Shown one piece after another: positions 42,453-51,056 of a stretch of DNA of 64,000 nucleotides. Within the stretch, counting starts at the first letter, position 1. The number at the start of each line of letters is the position of its first letter. The DNA lies in NCBI RefSeq assembly GCF_002920575.1, contig NZ_PQSQ01000003.1:62001-126000 (forward strand), written 5' to 3'. The notes beneath the pieces were generated by a model that was not told the DNA's origin, did not search any database, and was given only the letters and a program-made list of their open reading frames with translations. Source of the stretch: Streptomyces sp. Ru73. GTDB taxonomy: Bacteria; Actinomycetota; Actinomycetes; Streptomycetales; Streptomycetaceae. Position numbers and translations under genes: made by a program.

Positions 42453-44902
42453 TTACGGGAAGATCGAGCCGTTGGGCGGAATGGTGATGGCTCCGTCCTC
42501 GAAGCGCAGCAGGAAAGTTGCGCCAGACTTCCTGGCCTCACGCTCGGCCACCGCGAAGACCTTGGAGGTGAGGCGAGAAATCGGCTGATGCACATCCAGG
42601 ATGGCCACGCCGTGACGCATCGGCTCGTACTGCAACTGTTTCGCCGCCGAGGACGCGCGGTCTTTTATCTTATTGATCGAGTTGACGTCCTTGAGCTGAT
42701 AACCGTAGTCGATGTCTCCGCTAGCATCCCGTGTGTACACATCGAGGTCCCAGGGGTCGGTCTCCTTCCCGAACTCAAACCCCAGGTGCGTGATACCTCG
42801 GCTCTGCAGCTCGGTGGCATGGGTCAGTGCCATATAGGCAGCCGGCACCATGCTGCCATGCGGATCGCTCCGGGACGGCCCCTTCTTACACGAGCTCAGG
42901 ATCCCGTCGTAGTTCTCCGCCCCGCGCAGATGCCCTCGGTTGATGAGATCGGCTACACCTGCTCCATAGGGATCCTTGCGCAGGGCACGGAGCACAAGCT
43001 CCTGATCCTGACGAGGCATTTCTGCGCGGTCGAGTTCGGCGAGCAGCGGGGCTTCCTGCTCCGCTTTAAGGGGACCGGTCTTCGCCTGTGAGAACTCATC
43101 AGCAACCCTGCTGTACCTGGAGGAATCGATGTCCGCCAGGCCCCCCACTGGAGCAACATGCCCCGTCCCGCCGGTTCCGCCGCCATGTGGAGCTTCCGCA
43201 TCAGGGCCGCCGTGGTCACCACCGCCTGCCCCGTCGTGTGCAGGCGCGTCAGGGCCGCCGTGATGGTTGCCGGCCGGCAGACCGCCGTGCCCGCCCGCGT
43301 GCCCGTCACTGTGGCCGCTGGAGGGGGAATCGCCATGTCCGCCGGTCGAGGGACCGTGGTGCCCGCCCGCACCCGGACTGCCGCCGTGATTGCCGGAGGG
43401 ACTGTCGCCGTGCCCTCCGGCTGAGGGGCTGCTGTGCCCGCCCATGTCGTGACTGCCGCTGTGTCCGCCGGTGGGAGGCTCGTGGCGGGCGGAGATGCCC
43501 CCGTGCCGGCGTGCGCGTGTGGTGGTTCGTGGTCCGCGCCGACCGTGACCTTCTCGCGCTCGGGTGCCCTTTCGTGGGCGGGGTGGTCCTCGGGCAGGGA
43601 CTGCTGAGGGTGTTCGCCTTCCCTTCTGACCTGGTCGATGCTCTGGAGCGGCTCGCCGGTTTCCGCGTGGCGGAGGCTGCCGTCCTCCTCGAACTTCATC
43701 GGCGGGCGTCCGGCCTGGTCGGGCAGGCGTACGCCTCCGCCCGTGTGTGGCGTGTGGGCCAGGTCGTCGGCGGCGTGGAGGGTGTGGTCCAGGTGGGGCG
43801 TCTCGCCCCAGTGGGGGAGGCGTTTGACGGCCTTGAGCACGTCGGAGGCTTTGGGCAGGGCGGCGCGGGCGGCCTTGGTGCCGTCGATGAGGGAGTCGGC
43901 GGCTTTGGCGACGCCGGTGACCTCTGCCAGGCGGGTGCCTTTGGCAGCCTTGCCGAGTTTGCCGGCCAGGCCGAAGGGGGTGATGTTGTACAGGACCTGG
44001 CCGCCGGCGCGGACCGGGTCCTTGTCCCACTCATCCCACGCCACGAAGCCCTTCATGGCGTCGCGGAAGGCCTTCTTCTGTGCGTTGTCGCCGTTGCCGC
44101 CGCCGAGGATTTTGGACATCGCCCAGTCATACGGCCAGGCCGTGTACTGGCCCAGGCCGCTGAGGGTGTCACCCAGCTGTCCCCAGGCCTGGGAGGCCTT
44201 GTCGCCGCCGTGCTTGCCGAAGAGGGTGAGGATGCCGTCGACGTCGCCGCCGAAGCCGTCGACGGCGAAGCCCTTGACCGCCTTCGCGCCCCAGTAATCC
44301 AGCTCCCAGGCGCGGTGGGTTTCCTCCTCCGGGCTGCCCCAGGGCAGCTTCTTGGCCTTGTCCAGGTCGCCGGCCCGGTAGCCGTACATGCCCTTCTTGC
44401 CCGAGCCGTCCTCGGCCCGGTAGTGGGTGGAGCCGGCAAAGAGGTCGCCGATGGTGTTGGCCGCGCGGCGTTCGGCTGCCTGGAACGCCGCGACCGCCGT
44501 GTTCACCTGGTGCAGCAGGTCGGCGTGCTCGGCGATCTTCTTCTCGTCGTCCTTCCAGTGCTCATCACCCTTGACCTTCTCCACGAAGGCCGCCGCCTGG
44601 TGCTTGAGCCGCCGCAGCTTGTCCCTGATGGGGCGGACTTCGCCGGCGTAGTCCGACAGCGCGGTGGCGATCTTCTCCAGGTCATCGGCGAAGTCGTCGG
44701 ACATGTCCCGGACCGGGATGGTGGTATCGAAGAGCTGCTGGGCCTCGGGGGCGTGGTAGACCCCCGACAGGCTCTGGAACTTGGAGTGCACATCCGCGCC
44801 GGTGGTGCGGAACTTCCCCGCCTGCTTCCGCAGCGCGGTGGCGTCCTTCTCCAACTGCTCCAGATCCCCCTTGAACTGGGGGATGGCATGGGGGTCGATC
44901 AT
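42453..44902 (-). CDS. Polymorphic toxin with Gly/His-rich linker, frameshifted in a C5 tract
   Basis: The ATG at 44902 overlaps the DUF6507 stop as ATGA. The N-terminal ~450 residues are helical, like type VII-secreted toxins (IPQFKGDLEQLEKDATALRK, DDLEKIATALSDYAGEVRPI). The frame then breaks at C5 43498-43502; one more C joins it to the second frame. That frame carries a Gly/His/Ser-rich linker (GGHGDSPSGNHGGS-type repeats) and a C-terminal domain of about 200 residues ending at 42453. The last domain has PWDLDVYTRD and GYQLKDVNS, compatible with a PD-(D/E)XK-like nuclease with a Q-x-K variant. Joined length is about 816 residues. The toxin would act on neighbouring cells; immunity-like genes follow. 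As written the toxic domain is out of frame. Confidence 0.75.
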
Positions 44903-45285
44903 TTGGCGCCCTTCTTCCCCGGGCCACCCAGATCGATGGAGGGCGCCCGCAGCGCCTTGTCCTGGGCGTTGGCCGCCATGTCCAGATCCCCCTTGTTGTA
45001 TTCCTCGGTGGCATCCACCGCGCCCTGCAGCGACCTCTCCGCGCGGGCCACGATGAAGGCGATGTCGTTCTGCCGGGTCGCGGTGTACTGCCCGAGGGTT
45101 ATGCCCACCAGGCCGACCTCAGGCGTCTCGCTCCCGCCCCCGAAGTCCAGCGTCCCGGCCGCCTTCATCGCACTCTCCAGATGCGAACCGAGGGATTTGA
45201 GCTCGCCCTGGAAATGCCCGGCGATGCGCCCGGCCTCCCCGACGATGCGGCCCACGCCCGCCGGGTCGATGTTCCATTTCGTCAT
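44899..45285 (-). CDS. DUF6507 family protein (ESX-like partner)
   Basis: A 128-residue helical protein: TKWNIDPAGVGRIVGEAGRI, AGHFQGELKSLGSHLESAMK, TLDFGGGSETPEVGLVGITL and ERSLQGAVDATEEYNKGDLD. The W at position 4, the S-L-G-S-H-L-E-S-A helix and the F-G-G-G turn match DUF6507, a WXG100-size family encoded just before large secreted toxins in Streptomyces. It probably pairs with the toxin N-terminus for type VII secretion. It overlaps the toxin start by four bases, consistent with stoichiometric expression. Confidence 0.8.
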   Translation of the reverse strand: MTKWNIDPAGVGRIVGEAGRIAGHFQGELKSLGSHLESAMKAAGTLDFGGGSETPEVGLVGITLGQYTATRQNDIAFIVARAERSLQGAVDATEEYNKGDLDMAANAQDKALRAPSIDLGGPGKKGAK

Positions 45286-45373
45286 GATCCCCCGATTTCC
45301 AGCCGGAGCACGCCGGGTCCATACGCGCTCCGCCTTCCGCCACTGATCTCTCTGCGGTGAGAAGTCCTCTACG

Positions 45374-46803
45374 TCATGTGTTCTGGCTGCGCAGATGCGC
45401 CATCAGGGCACGCAGCGTTGCCCAGTTGGTGGGGGAGTCGGCCTCCCCCAGGGAGAAGTACCGGCCTGGCCGGCGCCGCGCCCCGATGGCCCGCGGCGGC
45501 TCGGGCAGCGGCACCGCATCGCCGCGGGCGCCGGCCGTCCGCCCGTATTCCTCTTCCTCCGCGCCGAGCGCCAGGGCGAGCGGGATGGGCGGCGGCTCGA
45601 AACTCGCGGGCGCGTTCACATCCCGCCGCCCGGTGCGCACCTGGAACAGGGCCGAGCGCAGATGGTGGCGCGAGGCCAGCTCATCGGCGAGGCCGGCCAG
45701 CGCGTCCAAGGGTGGGGGCTCGTCCTTGCCGTAGCCGATGCCGAGGTGGATGTCCTCCTCCACCCCGTCCGCGGTGCGCAGCACGTGCACGGTGGCGATG
45801 GCCGGGTGCTCGGGCGCGCCGACCACCACCAGTCGGGTCGGGCGGGGTGCGCGTTCGCGGGCGAAGGCGGTGAGGTTGCGCCGGGACCAGGGCAGGCCAG
45901 CCGGCTCGGCCGTGCCCCAGGCGGCCGGGGCGGACCCGGTCAGGTGCTGCCAGGCGGCCTCCAGCGCGCCGCCGAGCACCAGCTGCTCATCGGCCCGGTG
46001 GCAGGTACGCAGGGACAGCAGCAGCTGACGCTCGTCCGGATTGGGCACCGGGGCGAAGCCCGCCGCCGTACCGGCACCACCGCTCTCACCGGAGCCCTCG
46101 GGAGCGGGGGCGAAGCGGTCGCCCTGCCAGCCCAGCACCGCTCCGGTCAGACCGTCGAAGTACCCCCTGGCCTCCTCCCGCACCACCCAGCGCCCCCGGG
46201 CCTCCGCCAGAGCGAGGCGAGCGGGGAGCGTCAGCAGCGTCTGCGGCGGGGTGACGACCTGTACCTCACGCCCCTCCGCCGCAGCAGAGAGCAGCGCATT
46301 GCCGAGCCAGGAGGACAGCGCGAGCACCGGACGGTCCTGAAAGAGCACGGCCGCCGCGTCGGTCAGGACATCCACCGCCGGCTGCCCAGGATGCGGCGGG
46401 GGAGGAGCTGCCACGTCGCGGGTGTCGACGACACCGATGCCCCCGTCTGCGGCCTCCGACGGCCACAGCACGCCACCCAGAACGGCGACCAGGCGCCCGG
46501 CCGCGACCCCGGCAAGGCGCTGGGCCTGCTCCGTGGCGACCGTCGCCCGGACCTCGGTCCACCACACCGACTCGCCCAACTGATCCGCCTGCACACCGAG
46601 AAGACGCTGCGCCTCGTGCGGCACGGCAAGCAGCATCGGGGTCTCGATGGAGACCAGAGGATGTCCCTCGTCATCGGTCAGCTGCACCACCGCCCCCTGC
46701 CCAGGGTCTGCAACCGCAGGTCAGGTCCGCCTGACAGCAGGGCGGCCGCGAGGGTCCGCGCGTCCGGCAGCTGGTTGGTGAGAGCGATGACGTCCTTGGT
46801 CAT
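45374..46803 (-). CDS. DUF6177 family protein, frameshifted near its N-terminus
   Basis: The main frame (from 46690) encodes QLTDDEGHPLVSIETPMLLA, VPHEAQRLLGV and VWWTEVRATVATEQAQRLAG, the DUF6177 pattern. The true N-terminus is in another frame: ATG 46803, TKDVIALTNQLPDARTLAAA, LLSGGPDLRLQTLG. The frames join if the C5 tract at 46693-46697 had six Cs, giving LGRGAVVQLTDD. DUF6177 proteins of about 450 residues accompany DUF6507 and type VII-type toxins in Streptomyces; their role is unknown. It heads the toxin locus, 88 bases before the DUF6507 gene. Confidence 0.75.
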
Positions 46804-47650
46804 GAGGCGGCCCCGTGACTTGCAATCGGTGCGGGCCAGGAGGCGCGGCGGCCGACGACGCTGCGCTGCTCGCGTGCAGTCCGCTGAGTCAGGCGACTGT
46901 GACCGGCGGTCGGCTCACTGCCATCTGTTCGGGCTGTTCCCAGTGGTGTGGTCGAGCCGATACCGCTCGCGTCGAACCTCATGCGCCCGCCCCTCGCGTT
47001 ACGACACTGCACCGCATCCACTGAATGTCCCTCCGGAGCGGCGCTTCCCCCGGAGCCCCACCTCCACCATAGAACACGGGACGTCAAGAAGAGGAACGCT
47101 GTAGGCGTATATGCAGGTGAGACCAGGGACGGAGGCTAGGCATCGCCGAATGCGGGCCTGGCGGCCGGGCGGCGAGCCAGCAGTGGGCCGGTCGCGGCTG
47201 CACAACGGCCCGCGCGGACCTGCCCCCGCCCTGCCGTGAAGCGCTTGCGATTTAGGCTTCCTTCTCCCGGGGCTTCTACGGGCCGTCGGCTGCACGGTCG
47301 CCGAGTCGGCACCGGCCGCGCACGTCACTCTCTCTGCCTGCAGCGCGTCCCATGCTGGGTCATCGCTGAGAGACAGCATCGCCCCTGACGCGAGGAAGTG
47401 CCTCAGAGAGTTGAACGAGCATATGAACGGTGTGGGTATCGTCTGAGAAGTAGACGTTTGTAAGGCTGGCGTTGCGTACCTTGTTGTCAGCAGGGCAAAC
47501 AAAAAAGCTCGCAACAGTATCGAGCGCAGTGGCCCTGCTCCGCATGACGAAGTTGGCCAGGGGAGGGAGGCGGGGCATCTCTGGAGAGGACCGTTCTCGC
47601 CAGCGGCGACTTGGCGGTTGGCAAGAGTTATTGAGACGCTTTTACGGTCA
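46804..47650. other. Intergenic region upstream of the toxin locus
   Basis: About 850 bases with no convincing gene. It must contain the promoter of the leftward toxin locus. It includes a 17-base sequence starting GGCCGGTCGCGGC (47186-47202) that recurs at 49912-49928. The part 47390-47560 is relatively AT-rich. Confidence 0.45.
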
Positions 47651-48274
47651 TCACCACTCAGGTGGTGTCTCGTCTCTGGCGACTGGACGACATTCGCCTT
47701 GAGTTAATGGACAAGCCTGCGGGCACCTGCTGCGGTATGAGGCCATGCGGGCGGCATGCTCTGTACGGATCAGCTCTTCCGCTTCTGCGGGGGTGGCGAC
47801 CCCAAGGTCCTCGCCCCACGCCATTCGAGCAACCTCGCGGATCGTCATGAACGCCAGTTCAGGTAGCGGCTCATCGACTGGATCAACTTTTTTCCGAGGC
47901 CCCCTGTTCGGCACGGACCGAGCTCTACGAGAAGGAACAGCGGAGCGCGATGCGTTATCTTGCGCCCGCTCACGAATGATCTGCTCGGAAGCCCGATCGA
48001 TCCCGTTGGCGACAGAGGTACGTACCGGGTCGGCATCGAAGAACCCGTGGTCGCCACGCGCCATGCACATTCGAGCGGCGATGGAGACCTCACGGCGCTC
48101 CACGATCAGAGCTTCCAGTTCCTCAACAGTATGCCCGCCAGAGACGTGGGCGCGCTGAGCAGCAATACGAGCCGGGAGAAAGTCGCGAACGACCAACGCG
48201 CGCAGCAGTACCTCAGCCGCGTTGCGTACCGCGACCGCGTAGGGGATGACATCACTCACCAGGCCAGGATGCAC
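47651..48274 (-). CDS. Hypothetical protein (207 aa)
   Basis: The GTG at 48274 (or GTG 48259) opens a frame with protein-like composition: LVSDVIPYAVAVRNAAEVLL, TVEELEALIVERREVSIAAR and VRTSVANGIDRASEQIIRER, then a basic linker (RRARSVPNRGPRKKVD) and a C-terminal AFMTIREVARMAWGEDLGVA, TPAEAEELIRTEHAARM. No family is recognised. It lies alone between the toxin locus and the IS110 remnant, on the minus strand. Confidence 0.5.
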   Translation of the reverse strand: MHPGLVSDVIPYAVAVRNAAEVLLRALVVRDFLPARIAAQRAHVSGGHTVEELEALIVERREVSIAARMCMARGDHGFFDADPVRTSVANGIDRASEQIIRERAQDNASRSAVPSRRARSVPNRGPRKKVDPVDEPLPELAFMTIREVARMAWGEDLGVATPAEAEELIRTEHAARMASYRSRCPQACPLTQGECRPVARDETPPEW

Positions 48275-48399
48275 CCACCGCTATGGATCCCTCCTCGGAA
48301 CATCGAAGTTACCGCGCGTAGCAAGCGCGTAAGTCTGACCCGAAAACAACGAGAAGCCCAATGGCTACCACTGTGATGCGTCCCGGGTCACGCCGGCGT

Positions 48400-49382
48400 C
48401 GGCGGGGGGTGAGGGCGACTTGGAAGCCGAGTTGATGGAGCCGGCGTGCCGCCTGGCGGGCGGCGCGGGCGGGGCGAACTGGAGGAAGCGCGCGCCGCCG
48501 AGGTCGTGGTAGTCCATGTCGTGGCTGAGCATGTGCCGGACCGACACGAGCATGGAGTGCTCGACGGCGACCAGGGCCCGCTTCTTGCCGCGCCGTCCGG
48601 CCAGGCGGCGGTAGAGACTCCAAGGTAAGTGGCGTCCTTGGCGCGGGCGGTGGTCATGGTCGCCGTGCCCAGCGCGGCCCCGAGCCATTTGTTGCCGTGC
48701 CGGGTTTTGCCGGACTTGCGCCGTCCGCCGGACTAGTTGTTGTCCGGACAGACTCCCGCCCAGGAGGTGAGGTGGCCGACCGAGAGGAAGCGGCTCATGT
48801 CCCCACCGGTCTCGGCAACGATCGCCTCGGCGACCCGGCGACTGACCCCGGGGATGGCCTCCAGCCAGGTCAGCTGCGGCAGAAAGGGCTCGGTGGCCTC
48901 CTCGATGCGGGTGGTGACCTGCGCGTTCTGCGCGGTGAGGTGGTCGTAGAGGTCTAGGTGCATCCGCCAGACGAAGGCGTGGTGCTCGCTGAACCGGCCG
49001 GTCAGCGCCTCGATGAGGTCCCGGATTCGAGGGCGCATCCGGGCCTTGGCCATCACGGCCAGCACCTCGGAGTTGCGTCCCCTTCGATCAGGGCCCCCAG
49101 CATCGCCCGGCCCGAGACGCCCATGATGTCGGTAGCCACGCGGGACAGCTTGATGCTCGCGTCCTCCAGAGCTTCTCCAGCCGCTGGACGGTCCGGGGCC
49201 GCTCCATCGACAGCAGAGTCCGCAGCCGGGTGAGTTCGTGCAGGTGGCGGATCGGCTCCGGCGGCACGAATGAGGTCCGCAGGAGCCCGCACTCGGCCAG
49301 CTGGCACCAGCCACGCGGCGTCGGTGAAATCCGTCTTGCGGCCGGCCACCGCCTTCGCGTGCCGGGCGTTGACCAGGATCAC
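48400..49382 (-). pseudogene. IS110-family transposase remnant
   Basis: Pieces in several minus-strand frames follow the order of IS110-type transposases: ILVNARHAKAVAGRKTDFTD, AAWLVP; KLSRVATDIMGVSGRAML; EALTGRFSEHHAFVWRMHLD; LEAIPGVSRRVAEAIVAETG with GDMSRFLSVGHLTSWAGVCP; then RRLAGRRGKKRALVAVEHSM and YHDLGGARFLQ, ending with HQLGFQVALTP. At least four frame changes and a TAG after PDN are present, and the RuvC-like N-terminal part is missing. Inactive. Confidence 0.8.
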
Positions 49383-49420
49383 GTTTAGGTAGTCCTCAGC
49401 AGATAGAACGCCCCGCGTCA

Positions 49421-49543
49421 GGCAAGCTGCGCGACGGGCGCAAGCGCCACGTGCTCACCGACAGCCTGGGCCTGCTGCTGGAAGTGAGCGTCACCCCGAC
49501 CGACGTGCACGACTCCAAGGCCGCCCCGGACCTGATGGGGAAG
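49421..49543 (+). pseudogene. IS5-type transposase fragment
   Basis: The plus strand encodes GKLRDGRKRHVLTDSLGLLL and EVSVTPTDVHDSKAAPDLM, the K-R-H-V-L-x-D-x-x-G-L-L-L segment around a catalytic Asp in IS5/IS4-type DDE transposases. Only about 41 codons are left, next to the 5' end of the IS110 remnant and in the opposite direction. Confidence 0.6.
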
Positions 49544-49741
49544 TCCTGCGAAGACTTGGTCGTCTTGAAAGATCAGCCGGTGGCCGTTCGTCTTTGCGGG
49601 CGCACCCAATGTCGGAGCAACCCCCGGATCGGGTCGAACCCGTACACGACTTCCCAGGATGCAACCGGTTCAGCTCCCGCTCGCCCGCACTGCCGATGGG
49701 GCCCCACGACTCTGGTCGGGTCGCTCCGAACCGGTGCTCAC

Positions 49742-49794
49742 CAGGGATTTTTCAGGGACTTTCAGCTCTGTCCCAGGGACTTTCCAGGGATTTT
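49742..49794. repeat. Four phased copies of CAGGGAYTTT
   Basis: Copies start at 49742, 49753, 49774 and 49785, so the spacings are 11, 21 and 11 bases, near whole helical turns. The order of variants is ATTT, ACTTT, ACTTT, ATTTT, a mirror-like arrangement around a 10-base centre. The AT content is high for this genome. This looks like a binding array for a DNA-binding protein. Confidence 0.6.
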
Positions 49795-49961
49795 CCGCTG
49801 AGTAAGCGGGAAAGGCCCTGACAGCTCCGAAAGACGCAAAGCCCCAGGTCAAGGCCGGTTTTCTGTCGGGCGGTGACGCTCACCGGGGCATGTCCCGGTG
49901 CGGATTGAGTTGGCCGGTCGCGGCTGCATGGATGAGGACCCGGTGGAGGACAGTGAGAACC

Positions 49962-49998
49962 ACCCAGGTCAGCGCCACTGTCGGTACTGACCTGGGTG
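49962..49998. terminator. Strong hairpin, possible terminator
   Basis: ACCCAGGTCAG at 49962-49972 and CTGACCTGGGT at 49987-49997 form an 11-bp perfect stem with a 14-base loop. It lies downstream of the leftward dehydrogenase gene, outside a second hairpin. Confidence 0.55.
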
Positions 49999-50013
49999 AA
50001 GTGGCCCCTGAAC

Positions 50014-50032
50014 GGCGCCACTTGGTGGCGCC
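50014..50032 (-). terminator. Terminator hairpin of the dehydrogenase gene
   Basis: GGCGCCAC-TTG-GTGGCGCC is a perfect 8-bp stem with a three-base loop, nine bases after the stop at 50042. Confidence 0.7.
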
Positions 50033-50041
50033 GCCGCATCC

Positions 50042-50899
50042 CTAGTACGGGTAGAAGCCGGAGCCGGTCTTGCGGCCCAGCCGGCCCGCGTCGACCATCC
50101 GCTGCAGCAGCGGGGGAGCGGCGTACAGCGGCTCCTTGAACTCCTCGTACATCGAGTCGGCGACCGAGGCGACGGTGTCCAGGCCGATCAGGTCCGACAG
50201 CTTCAGCGGGCCCATCGGGTGGGCGCAGCCGAGCTCCATGCCGTTGTCGATGTCCTCGCGGCTGGCGATGCCCGACTCGAACATCCGGATGGCGGACAGC
50301 AGGTACGGGATCAGCAGCGCGTTCACCACGAAGCCGGACCGGTCCTGGGCGCGGATGGCGTGCTTGCCGAGGTGGTTCTCGACGAGCGCCTCGGCGCGCT
50401 TGATGGTGTCCTCGCCGGTGGTCAGCGCCGGGATGATCTCGACGAGCTTCTGCACCGGGGCCGGGTTGAAGAAGTGGATGCCGAGGACCCGCTCGGGGCG
50501 GGAGGTGGCGACGGCCAGCTTCACCAGCGGGATCGAGGAGGTGTTCGAGGCGAGGATCGCGTCAGGCCGGGTCACGACCTGGTCGAGAACCTGGAAGATC
50601 TCCGTCTTGACCTGCTCGTTCTCCACGACCGCCTCGATGACCAGATCGCGGTCGGCGAACTCGCCCAGGTCGGTCGTGAAGCTCAGGCGGTCGAGTGTCG
50701 CGTCGCGCTCGGCGGGGGTGAGCTTGCCGCGTTCGGCGGCCTTGTCGAGCGAGTTGATGAGGCGGGTGCGGCCGATCTCCAGGGCCTCGCCGGTGGTCTC
50801 GGCGACCTTGACCTCCAGGCCGGACCGGGCACATACCTCCGCGATACCAGCGCCCATTTGGCCGCAGCCGACCACTCCGACGCGTTCGATGTCGGTCAC
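50042..50899 (-). CDS. 3-hydroxybutyryl-CoA dehydrogenase (3-hydroxyacyl-CoA dehydrogenase family)
   Basis: A 285-residue protein of normal length. The N-terminal Rossmann fold has VGVVGCGQMGAGIAEVCARS (G-x-G-x-x-G) and DLVIEAVVENEQVK. The active-site region has ILASNTSSIPLVKLA and LGIHFFNPAPVQKLVEII (catalytic His). The C-terminal domain has DRSGFVVNALLIPYLLSAIR, GMELGCAHPMGPLKLSDLIG and ends GRLGRKTGSGFYPY. It oxidises or reduces 3-hydroxyacyl-CoA with NAD(P) in butyryl-CoA/PHB-type metabolism. It is the first intact core gene right of the element, divergent from the hydrolase gene at 51057. Confidence 0.93.
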   Translation of the reverse strand: MTDIERVGVVGCGQMGAGIAEVCARSGLEVKVAETTGEALEIGRTRLINSLDKAAERGKLTPAERDATLDRLSFTTDLGEFADRDLVIEAVVENEQVKTEIFQVLDQVVTRPDAILASNTSSIPLVKLAVATSRPERVLGIHFFNPAPVQKLVEIIPALTTGEDTIKRAEALVENHLGKHAIRAQDRSGFVVNALLIPYLLSAIRMFESGIASREDIDNGMELGCAHPMGPLKLSDLIGLDTVASVADSMYEEFKEPLYAAPPLLQRMVDAGRLGRKTGSGFYPY

Positions 50900-51056
50900 A
50901 TCGTGCCTTTCGCTGATCTTCGGGACCGGCGGGGCCGTAAGGGTCCGACGCCCGCCTCGGCCCCGACGTTACTCCGCGCGCTGGTGCGCAGGGGCGGGCG
51001 GGGCGGGCATTCTGAGCGTGGAGAGCCGGACGTACCGGACGGATTGGGGTGATGGC

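Larger units (their letters stand above)
49544..50041. other. Element-edge region without genes
   Basis: About 500 bases between the IS5 fragment and the first core gene. It contains the phased repeat cluster at 49742-49794, a hairpin CACCGGG/CCCGGTG (49881-49900), a second copy of the 17-base repeat (49912-49928) and two strong hairpins before the dehydrogenase stop. It is a good candidate for the right boundary of the element; no tRNA gene is present. Confidence 0.45.

Noticed and set aside
43100-43500. CRISPR-like or tandem repeat array
   Set aside because: The repetition comes from a Gly/His/Ser-rich protein linker with irregular unit length and no spacers.
42953-44030. Overlapping frames read as two separate toxin genes
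   Set aside because: The domains are collinear and join at one C5 tract, so a single frameshifted gene is simpler.
46999-47514. 171-codon minus-strand frame upstream of the toxin locus
   Set aside because: No domain-like segments, no ribosome site and irregular composition; treated as non-coding.
49600-49660. tRNA-like T-arm (GGGTTCGACCC on the minus strand)
   Set aside because: No acceptor stem, D-arm or anticodon arm can be folded around it; the match is a short palindrome.
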